Assembly: GCF_900625095.1 (NCBI RefSeq)
Contig: NZ_LR130760.1
Span: 532,301 to 596,300, forward strand
DNA: 64,000 nucleotides
Direction of reading: 5' to 3'
Origin: Acinetobacter ihumii
GTDB taxonomy: Bacteria > Pseudomonadota > Gammaproteobacteria > Pseudomonadales > Moraxellaceae
Shown here: positions 11,325 to 20,165 of the stretch, in pieces
Numbering within the stretch: position 1 is the first letter of the stretch
Layout: each line of letters starts with the position of its first letter
The notes under the pieces: generated by a model
What the model was told of the DNA's origin: nothing
Database searches by the model: none
Seen by the model: only the letters and a program-made list of their open reading frames with translations
Translations under genes and position numbers: made by a program

Positions 11325-12563
11325 TTAGAAAGCTGTTTGTAATTTAATGCCGGCTACCCATGTGTTATCGCCATTTTTATAAGCACCCACATGGCGTACA
11401 TATTGAATATTGGGACGAATCGTCAGCCAGTTATTGGCATGAATACCGTAATACAGCTCGGTATTGTATTCTTCATCCTGATCGGTGTTTAAATCACCAT
11501 TCACCTCAATCCGCGCAAACCCAATCGCCACATCATCCTGTGGACGTTGTTCAAATGGCCCTTTATAAACGAGGCCGATATTCTGCATATTTTTAACCGT
11601 ATTGGTATCAGAATCATGCAGCGTGAGGTTAACAAACCCACTTAGCCCACGATCGGATTGATCATTAACACGAGTCAGTTGCTGTTTGGCAACCAGCCAA
11701 CCGCCCTGTTTATGTGAAGTGTGTTGAGGATTGTTAATTTCTGCGGCATCTGCGGTGCTGTAATAATAGCCTAGACGATATTCGCCATTGAGTGCTTGCG
11801 CACCGAGTTTTGGCGACCAAACCACTTCAGCAGGAATAATGGCACCATGCGAACCATCAGTACTTAAATTAAAGCCTTTACCGCGTTCCAGATTTTCAGG
11901 ATTGTATTCATACACGCCAATCTGGGTATATAAGTCGGGCTGCCAGTTATATTTGACACGTAATGCCCACTGACTGACAGGCCAGTTATACCATTGGTCA
12001 CCGACCCAATTCCCGACTTGAGAACCGCATAAGGCAAGGTTTTGAAAATCACAGTCAAAGCTATTGAAATCTTCACCTTCACCAAAACGACCAACTTTAA
12101 TATCCAGTGCCTGATCAAAAAATTTCTTTTTAATCCACAAATCTGTTAAACGCCAAGTTTGCCCACGTCCCCAGATTTCCTGAGTTGAACTTAAATGTCC
12201 ATCTAAAGCAGGAGAAGTCTGGGAAAGTGAATGCCCATTACGTTCAGTCACGGTGATTTGCGCTTCGGTATCCTCCCAACCTGCAATTTTGCCTAGATCA
12301 AGATGCGCGCCGAATGAAAACTGATCGGCATATTCTGTACCATGATTCGAAGTTTTCTTTGAATCCAATACATTTGCCAATTCACCCGTATAACCAAAAC
12401 TAAAGTCATAACCTTGTTGCTGTAACTCAGTACGTTTTCCATTCCAGTCGCCAAACATCCACGGACTTGAAGAATCAAATGCGGAAGCAGCATGTGTGGT
12501 TTGAAAAAGACTCAGTGTTAAAACAGATAAACAAGAAACAACTAAAGATGAATTAATTGTCAT
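11325..12563 (-). CDS. oprB: OprB-family carbohydrate-selective outer-membrane porin
   Basis: The product is 412 residues with a signal peptide (hydrophobic core about 7-22, cleavage after THA or AAS). It is followed by an aromatic, Gly/Asn-rich sequence with alternating polarity that ends in Phe, as expected of an outer-membrane beta barrel. SSPWMFGDWNGKRTELQQQG near the mature N-terminus is the hallmark of OprB porins. It is the first gene of the oprB-gcd unit: the porin would admit sugars that glucose dehydrogenase then oxidises in the periplasm. No separate promoter was recognised; about 128 bases separate it from the next gene. Confidence 0.9.
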   Translation of the reverse strand: MTINSSLVVSCLSVLTLSLFQTTHAASAFDSSSPWMFGDWNGKRTELQQQGYDFSFGYTGELANVLDSKKTSNHGTEYADQFSFGAHLDLGKIAGWEDTEAQITVTERNGHSLSQTSPALDGHLSSTQEIWGRGQTWRLTDLWIKKKFFDQALDIKVGRFGEGEDFNSFDCDFQNLALCGSQVGNWVGDQWYNWPVSQWALRVKYNWQPDLYTQIGVYEYNPENLERGKGFNLSTDGSHGAIIPAEVVWSPKLGAQALNGEYRLGYYYSTADAAEINNPQHTSHKQGGWLVAKQQLTRVNDQSDRGLSGFVNLTLHDSDTNTVKNMQNIGLVYKGPFEQRPQDDVAIGFARIEVNGDLNTDQDEEYNTELYYGIHANNWLTIRPNIQYVRHVGAYKNGDNTWVAGIKLQTAF

Positions 12564-12690
12564 GTTTAGGTAACCTTTTTATTGATATATTTATACGTGA
12601 AAGATTACGCCAATTCTGAACATAACAATTTATTTAAAATGTTAATTACTTGTTTATCATTACTTTTATGCTGATTATCCGTTTAATTGA

Positions 12691-13809
12691 TCACCAACTC
12701 CCCTCACCAAGCCCCTGTCCAATAAAATCATAGCGTGGCTGCGACCTTGAAAATTTAATTGGACAAGCCAATTGAGGTTCAGTTTGATCACTCTGCTCAG
12801 ACAAAGGAACATCGACCACCCAAGCTCGCTCGGCAGCAAGAGGCGAATGTAAGGCCTCCTCAAGTGTCAAAACGGGTTCAACACAGACATCGAGTGCAGC
12901 GAATACTTGATGCCAATGGGCATAATCCTGAGTTTTAAATTGATCTGCCAATGCCTGTTTAACCAGTTGTCGATCATCAGGATGAAAAGATGCCCCTTTT
13001 TCTAATAAAATTGGCAATTGTAAGGCTGTGGCGAGTCCTGCCATAAATTGCGGTTCAAGACTGCCAACCGCAATGTAACGACCATCTTTGGTTGAATAAT
13101 AGTCATAGAAACTGCCACCATTTAACATGGCTTGTTCAGGTTGCTGTGCCACGTCTGCGGCCAGACTTGCTGAAGCCGCCATATTGTTCAGTCCGACCAC
13201 ACAATCGGTCATGGAAATATCAATATATTGTCCCTGCCCACTTTGGTTTCGCTCTACCACTGCCGCCAGAATTCCGATCACCGCATGTAAAGACCCACCT
13301 GCAACATCAGCAATCTGAATACCCAGTGGCGGCGGCCCACTTTGGCTACGACCACTATGTCCCATAATGCCAGACAAGGCTAAATAATTAATGTCATGTC
13401 CAGCCCGATCCTGATAACTGCCTGTTTGTCCATAACCAGTAATGGAACAATAAATCAAACGAGGATTAAGCTGCGCGAGAGTGGCGTAGTCCAGCCCTAA
13501 TCGCTGCATCACATTTGGGCGAAACTGTTCGACCACAATATCAAATTCTGAAATTCGGGATTTGATGAGATCAATACTGGCAGGGTCTTTTAAATCCAGT
13601 GCAATCGACTGTTTATTACGGTTGAGATAACTATGAGATGTGGCTTGACCATTGGCATAGGGTGGCATAATTCGAACCAGATCAGGACGAGTCGGTGACT
13701 CGATATGAATCACCTCTGCGCCCATATCCGCCAGATACATCGTTGCAAAAGGTCCGGGCAATAAAGTTGAAAAATCCAGTATTTTTAATCCGTTTAATGC
13801 TGTTGTCAT
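12691..13809 (-). CDS. CaiB/BaiF-family CoA-transferase, alpha-methylacyl-CoA racemase-like
   Basis: The product is 372 residues from the ATG at 13809. An ATG four codons upstream has its purine-rich site touching the start codon, so the downstream one is preferred. The N-terminal LDFSTLLPGPFATMYLADMGAEVI is cut here to LLPGPFATMYLADMGAEV to show the family core; SYLNRNKQSIALDLK and GHDINYLALSG, the last carrying the presumed catalytic Asp, match alpha-methylacyl-CoA racemases more than formyl/oxalate CoA-transferases. Divergent from an AraC regulator and near a thiolase and a FadJ-like enzyme, it probably epimerises 2-methyl-branched acyl-CoAs for beta-oxidation. That substrate is inferred. 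Confidence 0.87.
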   Translation of the reverse strand: MTTALNGLKILDFSTLLPGPFATMYLADMGAEVIHIESPTRPDLVRIMPPYANGQATSHSYLNRNKQSIALDLKDPASIDLIKSRISEFDIVVEQFRPNVMQRLGLDYATLAQLNPRLIYCSITGYGQTGSYQDRAGHDINYLALSGIMGHSGRSQSGPPPLGIQIADVAGGSLHAVIGILAAVVERNQSGQGQYIDISMTDCVVGLNNMAASASLAADVAQQPEQAMLNGGSFYDYYSTKDGRYIAVGSLEPQFMAGLATALQLPILLEKGASFHPDDRQLVKQALADQFKTQDYAHWHQVFAALDVCVEPVLTLEEALHSPLAAERAWVVDVPLSEQSDQTEPQLACPIKFSRSQPRYDFIGQGLGEGSW

Positions 13810-13928
13810 GCTTATTTTCATCCTAAAACTATTGTATTTTTAGCGATCTTAGGGATATAAAAGAATCAAAACAATGTCATGTTCAGCCATTTACCTTGAT
13901 CATTTCGGCAATTTAACATGTGAATAGT

Positions 13929-13949
13929 GATTTACAGTTGTTGTAAATC
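13929..13949. promoter_or_regulatory. Palindrome between divergent CoA-transferase and AraC genes
   Basis: A perfect 8-bp inverted repeat, GATTTACA (13929-13936) and TGTAAATC (13942-13949), with a 5-base spacer. It is 72 bases before the chosen AraC start, in the only intergenic gap of this divergent pair, so it is a candidate operator. Confidence 0.4.
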
Positions 13950-14020
13950 GCCAATTGAACATTTTTTAAGGTCATTTAGGTCAATCAAAAGTGAACATAA
14001 AAGAGACTGAAGGATTTAAC

Positions 14021-15031
14021 ATGAGTCGCGATACCATTAGCATTCATTTCGTGAATGCGGCTTTGACTGGTGTTAAACGCCTCGGCATGGATGTCGAAAC
14101 CTTACTTTCCCATGTAGGTATTGAAGCCGAATTGCTCCGTCAACCCAAAGCACGTATTTCACCTGAACAATACACACGTTTTATTAAAATGCTGTGGATG
14201 GTGACGCAGGATGAACATGTTGGTTTTGATGTTCAGCCCCGTCGTTTAGGCACTTTTGCCATTATGTGTCAGTTGATTATTCATGCAAAAACACTAGGCG
14301 AAGCTTTAGATTTATCTTCTCAATTTTATAAGCTGTTTGGTGATGAATGGTCGGTTACGTTAGAACGTGATAAACATGAAGCGCGCCTAGTGCCCATGAT
14401 TCCCAAAACACTTGACCCAGATCATTTTATTACTGAAAGCATGCTCATGATCTGGCATGGTCTAGCATCATGGTTAATTGAACGCCGCTTGCCACTGGAA
14501 CGTGTTCACTTTGGTTATCCTCGACCTGCGCATGCCGATGAATACGATGCATTGTTTTTTGCACCTGTCATGCAGTTCGACATGCCACGCACTGAAATTA
14601 CCTTTGCAGCGGACTATCTGGATTTACCAATTCGTCAAAATGAGAAAACGCTGGAAGAATTTTTAAAAGCTGCCCCTGCCCAGCTTTTAGTGAAATTTAA
14701 AAATACCAACTCCCTGACTTCGCGTATCCGTGATGTACTCAAAAGCCAGATTGGTGAAGAAATGCCAACGCTGAATGATGTGGCATCCATGCTTTATCTT
14801 TCTCCACAAACGCTACGTCGTCGACTCGCCACTGAAGGCAAAAGCTATCAAGGTGTGAAAGATGCTTTGCGTCGTGATGCTGCGATTCATTTATTATTAA
14901 ACCCAGACCTAACCCTAGAAGATGTCGCACAACAGGTAGGTTTTAGTGAAACCAGTACCTTTCACCGTGCATTTAAGAAATGGACTGGGGTAACACCGGG
15001 TTTATATCGTCAGTTACATGGGTATCATTAA
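14021..15031 (+). CDS. AraC-family transcriptional regulator
   Basis: The product is 336 residues from the ATG at 14021. An in-frame GTG at 13991 is rejected because a purine-rich site (AAGAGACTGAAGGA) lies between the two. The N-terminal 200 residues match the arabinose-binding-like domain of OruR/ArgR-type AraC regulators, and the C-terminal 100 residues hold two helix-turn-helix units (LNDVASMLYLSPQTLRRRL and LEDVAQQVGFSETSTFHRAF). It sits divergent to the CoA-transferase and upstream of the thiolase, so it likely controls one or both. The inducing ligand is unknown. A terminator separates it from the thiolase gene. Confidence 0.92.
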   Translation: MSRDTISIHFVNAALTGVKRLGMDVETLLSHVGIEAELLRQPKARISPEQYTRFIKMLWMVTQDEHVGFDVQPRRLGTFAIMCQLIIHAKTLGEALDLSSQFYKLFGDEWSVTLERDKHEARLVPMIPKTLDPDHFITESMLMIWHGLASWLIERRLPLERVHFGYPRPAHADEYDALFFAPVMQFDMPRTEITFAADYLDLPIRQNEKTLEEFLKAAPAQLLVKFKNTNSLTSRIRDVLKSQIGEEMPTLNDVASMLYLSPQTLRRRLATEGKSYQGVKDALRRDAAIHLLLNPDLTLEDVAQQVGFSETSTFHRAFKKWTGVTPGLYRQLHGYH

Positions 15032-15051
15032 ATCTCATTGATTATAAATGT

Positions 15052-15086
15052 AAAAAGTCTGAGCCTAGCTCGGACTTTTTCTTTTT
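15052..15086 (+). terminator. Terminator after AraC gene
   Basis: The arms at 15052-15063 and 15069-15080 (AAAAAGTC/GACTTTTT with an inner GAG/CTC) form a 12-bp stem with one mismatch and end in a T-rich tract. Confidence 0.75.
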
Positions 15087-15193
15087 AAAATTGGCAAAAA
15101 TCATCATCGAGTAGATGACCTTATCGTCATTGTGTTAGCACCAAAAACCATTACACTCAAGACATAAAAATATTTAAGGTCATAAAAGGAATA

Positions 15194-16402
15194 ATGATGA
15201 GCGAGGCGTATATCATCGATGCCATCCGCACTCCACGTGGAAAAGGAAAAAAAGATGGTTCACTTTATGAAGTCAAACCAATTACGCTGGTCACCACTTT
15301 ACTCAATGAACTACAACAACGTCATCAATTCAACACCTCAAAAGTCGATGACATTGTACTGGGTTGTGTCACCCCAATTGGTGATCAGGGCGGTGATATC
15401 GCCAAAACTGCTGCGATTGCCGCAGGCTGGAATGACGACGTGGCAGGTGTGCAAATCAATCGCTTCTGCGCATCAGGCTTGGAAGCCGTCAACTTGGCAG
15501 CTCAAAAAGTCCGTTCAGGTTGGGAAGATATTGTCGTTGCAGGTGGCGTAGAATCGATGTCACGTATCCCCATGGGTTCAGATGGTGGGCCTTGGGCACT
15601 TGATCCTGAAACTAACTTAAAATCGTCTTTTGTTCCCCAAGGTGTTGGCGCAGACTTGATTGCAACTCTGGATGGTTACAGCCGCGCAGATGTTGATGCT
15701 TTTGCAGTCGGCTCACAACAAAAAGCGGCGGCAGCACAGGCAAATGGTCATTTCGATAAATCTATTGTCCCTGTCAAAGACCATACAGGGGTCACGATCT
15801 TAGAAAAAGATGAATTTATCAAAGGAAACACCACAGTTGAAGGCTTGGCTAAATTAAATGCCAGCTTTGAAATGATGGGACAAATGGGCTTTGATGCCGT
15901 TGCTTTACAAAAATATCCTGAAGCGCAAAAAATCAACCATGTCCATCATGCAGGTAACTCATCAGGCATTGTTGATGGTGCTGCGGTGGTGTTATTGGCT
16001 TCTGAAAAAGCAGTTAAAGAACAAGGTCTAAAACCTCGTGCCAAAGTATTGGCAACCGCATTGGTCGGTACTGACCCCACCATTATGTTGACTGGTCCTG
16101 CGCCTGCGGCGCGTAAAGCATTAGAAAAGGCAGGCTTAAGCATTGATGACATTGATCTGTTTGAAGTGAATGAAGCCTTTGCAGCTGTGGTGATGCGCTT
16201 TATCAATGAACTGAATGTTCCAGTTGAGAAAGTCAATGTCAATGGCGGTGCGATTGCGATGGGACATCCATTGGGTGCAACAGGTGCGATGATTCTAGGC
16301 ACTTTATTGGATGAGTTAGAGCGTCAAGGTAAAAAACGCGGTCTAGCGACTTTATGTGTCGGTGGTGGGATGGGGATTGCCACGATTATTGAGTTGGTGT
16401 AA
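15194..16402 (+). CDS. Acetyl-CoA C-acyltransferase (thiolase)
   Basis: The product is 402 residues, a normal thiolase length. The acyl-accepting cysteine is Cys92 in [12 protein letters not shown]. The second active-site signatures [18 protein letters not shown] and [11 protein letters not shown] lie near the C-terminus, and [10 protein letters not shown] before them. It performs the last, thiolytic step of beta-oxidation or the reverse condensation. The start has AAAGGA upstream and two consecutive ATG codons. The FadJ-like gene follows after 277 bases that hold three hairpins, so cotranscription is plausible but not certain. It is not the usual fadA of a fadBA pair; the gene order suggests a second beta-oxidation set. 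Confidence 0.94.
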   Translation: MMSEAYIIDAIRTPRGKGKKDGSLYEVKPITLVTTLLNELQQRHQFNTSKVDDIVLGCVTPIGDQGGDIAKTAAIAAGWNDDVAGVQINRFCASGLEAVNLAAQKVRSGWEDIVVAGGVESMSRIPMGSDGGPWALDPETNLKSSFVPQGVGADLIATLDGYSRADVDAFAVGSQQKAAAAQANGHFDKSIVPVKDHTGVTILEKDEFIKGNTTVEGLAKLNASFEMMGQMGFDAVALQKYPEAQKINHVHHAGNSSGIVDGAAVVLLASEKAVKEQGLKPRAKVLATALVGTDPTIMLTGPAPAARKALEKAGLSIDDIDLFEVNEAFAAVVMRFINELNVPVEKVNVNGGAIAMGHPLGATGAMILGTLLDELERQGKKRGLATLCVGGGMGIATIIELV

Positions 16403-16440
16403 AGCACTCAACACCTCCCTGAAATATGAGACTCGGAAAC

Positions 16441-16528
16441 GTCATTCGCAACCTGCATAGCATCTACAATGTATTGTTTCTGCGATAAATTGTATAAATG
16501 AAAGAATTGAACAGGTTTTGCGAATGAC
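16441..16528. repeat. 88-bp inverted-repeat element in thiolase-FadJ gap
   Basis: GTCATTCGCAACCTG (16441-16455) is repeated in inverse at 16512-16528 with two extra T residues in the second copy. The 56 bases between are AT-rich with no frame. The structure looks like a small palindromic intergenic repeat, or the ends of a very short non-autonomous element. Confidence 0.6.
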
Positions 16529-16538
16529 AATGGTTTTG

Positions 16539-16564
16539 CCTACTTTTGCCGAAACAAAAGTAGG
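16539..16564. repeat. Perfect palindrome, REP-like (10-bp arms, 6-base loop)
   Basis: CCTACTTTTG (16539-16548) and CAAAAGTAGG (16555-16564) pair perfectly across CCGAAA. No T tract follows, so it is not a typical terminator. From memory, the same core occurs between genes in many proteobacteria. Confidence 0.6.
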
Positions 16565-16596
16565 TCGAACTGAAGGTTTATCCTGAAACTAGATGA

Positions 16597-16657
16597 GAGC
16601 TTAATAAGACTCTGCGGTGCTTATCTTTACTTCCGCAGATTGCTTACGATTAAGCTC
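16597..16657. repeat. Nested inverted repeats just before the FadJ-like gene
   Basis: An outer pair GAGCTTAAT (16597-16605) / ATTAAGCTC (16649-16657) encloses an inner pair TCTGCGG (16611-16617) / CCGCAGA (16633-16639). Both are perfect. The structure ends 22 bases before the start codon at 16680, so it could act as a leader hairpin. Confidence 0.5.
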
Positions 16658-16679
16658 ATAAAATATTGGACGATGATGT

Positions 16680-18815
16680 ATGAGCGCAATTAAATACGAA
16701 AAAAACGCGGATAATATAGTCATTCTTACCCTTGATTCATCGGGTCAATCTGCTAACACCATGAATGCAGAATTTAGAGATTCTTTAAATGAAGTCAGCC
16801 AAAAGCTTAAAGCTGAAAATGATCTGAAAGGCATTATTTTCCGTTCAGCCAAGAAAACATTTTTTGCAGGCGGTGACTTGGATGAACTGATTCAGGTACA
16901 ACCTGAACATGCTACTGAATTTTTCAACATGATTGAAAAGCTCAAAGGCGATTTACGCGCGATCGAAACTTTAGGTGTGCCTGTAGTTGCTGCCTTAAAC
17001 GGTACAGCGCTCGGCGGTGGTTGGGAAATCGCTTTAGGTTGTCATTATCGTATTGCCATTAATGATCCAAAAACTAAATTTGGTTTACCTGAGGTGACTT
17101 TAGGTTTACTGCCGGGTGGTGGCGGAATCGTGCGTATGGTACGTTTGCTCGGCTTACAGAATGCATTTCCCTTCTTAATGGAAGGTAAGCAATTTAGTGT
17201 CGATAAAGCAAAATCTCTTGGTTTGGTGCATGACACTGCTGAAAATGAACAAGAGCTGTTAGATAAAGCAATTGCTTGGGTCAAAGCTAATCCGAAAAGT
17301 CAGCAGCCGTTTGATGTCAAAGGCTACAAAATCCCGGGTGGCAGTCCAAGTACGCCAGCGGTTGCGCAAGTGCTTGCAATTGCTCCTGCGATGCTGCGGG
17401 ACAAAACCAAAGGCTGCTACCCTGCCCCAGAAGCGATTATGGCAGCAGCAGTAGAAGGCGCGCAGGTAGATGTCGATACCGCACTACGCATTGAATCCCG
17501 TTACTTTGCTCAACTCGCAGTTGGTCAAATTTCAAAAAATATGATCGGCACATTCTGGCATGGTCTAAATGCAATTAAATCAGGTGCAAGTCGCCCTGCT
17601 GATGTTGCAAAATGGCAAGCCAAGAAAGTCGGGGTGTTAGGCGCGGGCATGATGGGTGCAGGGATTGCCTACTCAACCGCAATTAAAGGCATTCCTGTTG
17701 TTCTGAAAGATGTATCCATTGAAAATGCTGAAAAAGGCAAAGCTTACTCACAAAAATTATTGGATAAACGTGTCTCTCAAGGTCGTATGAGCGCAGAAAA
17801 ACGTGACCAAGTGTTAGCGCTGATTACTGCGACCGCGAATGCAGCAGATTTGCAAGGCTGTGATTTAATCATTGAAGCGGTATTTGAAAATCAGGAACTC
17901 AAAGCCAAGGTGACTCAAGAAGCTGAACAATATTTAGCTGAAGGTGGAATTTTTGCCTCAAATACTTCAACTTTACCAATCACAGGCTTAGCAACAGCCA
18001 GTAAAGATGCCAAAAACTTTATTGGTCTACATTTCTTTAGTCCTGTCGATAAAATGCAATTGGTCGAAATCATCAAAGGCAAACAAACTTCTGCTGAAAC
18101 GTTGGCAAAGGCCTATGATTTTGTACAACAAATTGCGAAAACGCCAATCGTGGTCAATGACAGTCGTGGCTTCTTTACCAGTCGTGTCTTCGGTACATTC
18201 ATTCAAGAAGGTATGCGCCTACTTGCTGAGGGCGTACATCCAGCAAAAATTGAAATGGCGGCACTCAAAGCAGGGATGCCTGTGGGCCCACTTGCCATTC
18301 AGGATGAAGTCTCTTTAACTTTGACTGAACATGTTGCAAGCGAAACCCGTAAAGCGCTACAAGCGGAAGGTAAAGATTTACCGAAAACTTCTGTCGATGA
18401 GGTGGTTCATACCATGATTCATGAACTGAACCGCAAAGGCAAAGCAGCAGGCGCAGGCTTCTATGATTATCCTGAAAATGGCAAAAAACATTTATGGGAT
18501 GGACTCAGCCGTTGGACGAAGGAAAATTCGATTTCTGAACAAGATATGATTGATCGTTTCTTGTTTGTTCAAGCACTTGATACCTTACGTTGTTATGAAG
18601 AAGGCGTTTTAGAATCTGTGATTGATGCCAATGTCGGATCGATTTTTGGAATTGGTTTTGCACCATGGACAGGTGGTGCGATTCAGTTCTTAAATCAATA
18701 TGGCATTGAACAATCGCTTCAACGTGCTGAACAGCTCGCTGCACTATATGGTGAACGTTTTAATCCACCACAATTATTAAAAGACAAAGCCGCGCAAAAG
18801 CAAATCATTTCATAA
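16680..18815 (+). CDS. Bifunctional enoyl-CoA hydratase / 3-hydroxyacyl-CoA dehydrogenase (FadJ-like)
   Basis: The product is a 711-residue fusion, the usual size of FadB/FadJ alpha subunits. Residues 1-190 are a crotonase fold with an oxyanion-hole glycine pair (ALGGGWEIALG) and LPEVTLGLLPGGGG. The NAD-binding domain begins near residue 318 with GVLGAGMMGAGIA, and the C-terminal 3-hydroxyacyl-CoA dehydrogenase domains include FIGLHFFSPVDKMQLVEII. It catalyses hydration and NAD-dependent oxidation of acyl-CoA intermediates. With the thiolase upstream it covers the last three steps of a beta-oxidation turn. An acyl-CoA dehydrogenase is not in the window. A terminator follows. Confidence 0.95.
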   Translation: MSAIKYEKNADNIVILTLDSSGQSANTMNAEFRDSLNEVSQKLKAENDLKGIIFRSAKKTFFAGGDLDELIQVQPEHATEFFNMIEKLKGDLRAIETLGVPVVAALNGTALGGGWEIALGCHYRIAINDPKTKFGLPEVTLGLLPGGGGIVRMVRLLGLQNAFPFLMEGKQFSVDKAKSLGLVHDTAENEQELLDKAIAWVKANPKSQQPFDVKGYKIPGGSPSTPAVAQVLAIAPAMLRDKTKGCYPAPEAIMAAAVEGAQVDVDTALRIESRYFAQLAVGQISKNMIGTFWHGLNAIKSGASRPADVAKWQAKKVGVLGAGMMGAGIAYSTAIKGIPVVLKDVSIENAEKGKAYSQKLLDKRVSQGRMSAEKRDQVLALITATANAADLQGCDLIIEAVFENQELKAKVTQEAEQYLAEGGIFASNTSTLPITGLATASKDAKNFIGLHFFSPVDKMQLVEIIKGKQTSAETLAKAYDFVQQIAKTPIVVNDSRGFFTSRVFGTFIQEGMRLLAEGVHPAKIEMAALKAGMPVGPLAIQDEVSLTLTEHVASETRKALQAEGKDLPKTSVDEVVHTMIHELNRKGKAAGAGFYDYPENGKKHLWDGLSRWTKENSISEQDMIDRFLFVQALDTLRCYEEGVLESVIDANVGSIFGIGFAPWTGGAIQFLNQYGIEQSLQRAEQLAALYGERFNPPQLLKDKAAQKQIIS

Positions 18816-18830
18816 ATGGTTGAACGTTAT

Positions 18831-18870
18831 GGCGCATGTAATATCCAAGTTAACATGCGCCTTTTATCTT
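18831..18870 (+). terminator. Terminator after FadJ-like gene
   Basis: GGCGCATGT (18831-18839) and ACATGCGCC (18853-18861) pair perfectly across 13 bases and are followed by TTTTATCTT. Confidence 0.7.
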
Positions 18871-18973
18871 ATTGTATTTTATAAACTTTAGATTAAATTC
18901 CGCCTTCTTTTTCAATTTTGTGCTATAACAGCCACTTATTTTTCTTTGTTTATTTTGACGGTTGGACTCATTT

Positions 18974-19249
18974 ATGAGTAAATCATCTTCTGGCAATGAT
19001 TCTGAATCCACAGCTTTAGGCTGGAAATTTATTATCATTGTGGCAGCCATAACCACCATTTTTTTTACTTTTTTATATTTGGCCATGTCCAGTGAACCTG
19101 ACTATATGCCGAATCAGGAAGCGAAAAAAGGTCACTATCAGCTTAAAACGACACCACAACAAGCCGCTGAAAATCAGCAAAATCAGGAAACCCCGATTCA
19201 GCCATCAGTACATTCTGATCAATCTTCGCAACATCAAGCTCAGCCTTAA
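18974..19249 (+). CDS. Small single-span membrane protein of unknown function
   Basis: The product is 91 residues from the ATG at 18974; an upstream in-frame TTG at 18962 is a weaker start. A 12-residue polar N-terminus precedes one strong membrane helix (about residues 16-38, WKFIIIVAAITTIFFTFLYL). The C-terminus is a soluble tail of about 50 residues rich in Gln, Ser, Pro and His. The tail would most likely face the periplasm if the N-terminus stays inside. It lies 14 bases before the patatin gene and is probably cotranscribed with it. No family recognised. Confidence 0.65.
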   Translation: MSKSSSGNDSESTALGWKFIIIVAAITTIFFTFLYLAMSSEPDYMPNQEAKKGHYQLKTTPQQAAENQQNQETPIQPSVHSDQSSQHQAQP

Positions 19250-19263
19250 TTCTGGAAAATATC

Positions 19264-20133
19264 ATGTCAGCAATACAACGTCAGGCACTTATCGTTGAAG
19301 GCGGTGGTATGCGCGGTGCTTTTACTGCGGGTGTACTCGATGCCTTTTTGGAACAACAATTTAATCCGTTTGATCTATATGTCGGCGTGTCTTCGGGCTC
19401 CACCAATCTTGCCAATTATCTGGCGGGTCAAAAAGGTCGTACGCTTCAGTTTTATATTGATCACTCTCTCCGTCCAGAATTTATTAGCTATAAACGCTTC
19501 TTAAAAGGTGGTGATTTGCTCGATTTGGAGTGGATGTGGCACGTTGGCGAAGCAGAATACCCACTTGATCAACACAAACTTTTTGCTCAAAATCCTGATT
19601 TTTATATGGTACTGACCCATGCACAAAGCGGGCGGGCTGAGTATTTACGTGCAGGTCGAGATAATCTGCTGGATGCTTTAAGGGCATCGAGTACCATTCC
19701 TGTATTGACTCGCCAACCTGTTCAAATTATGGGTGAACCGTATTTTGACGGCGGTGTTGCCGATGCATTACCTGTACAGTGGGCAGCGCAACAAGCAGAT
19801 GTCAGCAAGCTGATGGTGATTCGTACTCGTCCGCAGCAATATTTTAAAGCCAGTAGCCGAGGCGATCAGTTTCTGGCGAAATATATCGTAAAGAATCATC
19901 AGGGCTTTGCCTTGAGTCTAAAACAACGCTGTTATCGTTATAACGATTCGGTCAGTTTTTTACGTCAACCCCATTCAACTCAGCATCCGCAACAGATTTT
20001 AGAAGTTTGTGTTCCTCAGCAAAAAGGACTGGCCAATCGCCTGTGTAAAGACCGCAATAAGTTGCAATATACCTATCAAGTCGGTTTAGAAACAGGCTTT
20101 GCTGCGATTGAGCAATGGAAAAAATTGCCCTAA
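19264..20133 (+). CDS. Patatin-like phospholipase
   Basis: This 289-residue serine lipid hydrolase resembles E. coli YjjU. The oxyanion-hole motif is GGGMRGAF at residues 13-20, the nucleophile elbow GVSSGS is at about 40-45 and the catalytic Asp is in DGGVAD near 161, giving the Ser-Asp dyad of patatins. No signal peptide or membrane helix is seen, so a cytoplasmic or membrane-peripheral location is likely. It follows a small membrane protein by 14 bases. Its 3' end faces the glyoxalase-fold gene, with a shared hairpin between them. The lipid substrate is unknown. Confidence 0.9.
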   Translation: MSAIQRQALIVEGGGMRGAFTAGVLDAFLEQQFNPFDLYVGVSSGSTNLANYLAGQKGRTLQFYIDHSLRPEFISYKRFLKGGDLLDLEWMWHVGEAEYPLDQHKLFAQNPDFYMVLTHAQSGRAEYLRAGRDNLLDALRASSTIPVLTRQPVQIMGEPYFDGGVADALPVQWAAQQADVSKLMVIRTRPQQYFKASSRGDQFLAKYIVKNHQGFALSLKQRCYRYNDSVSFLRQPHSTQHPQQILEVCVPQQKGLANRLCKDRNKLQYTYQVGLETGFAAIEQWKKLP

Positions 20134-20141
20134 ACGGTTAA

Positions 20142-20165
20142 AAGATCAGGCTTCTGCCTGATCTT
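20142..20165. terminator. Bidirectional terminator overlapping a coding end
   Basis: AAGATCAGGC (20142-20151) and GCCTGATCTT (20156-20165) form a perfect 10-bp stem with a 4-base loop. It lies between convergent genes but extends about 20 bases into the last codons of the minus-strand glyoxalase gene, so coding and terminator functions overlap. Confidence 0.65.
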
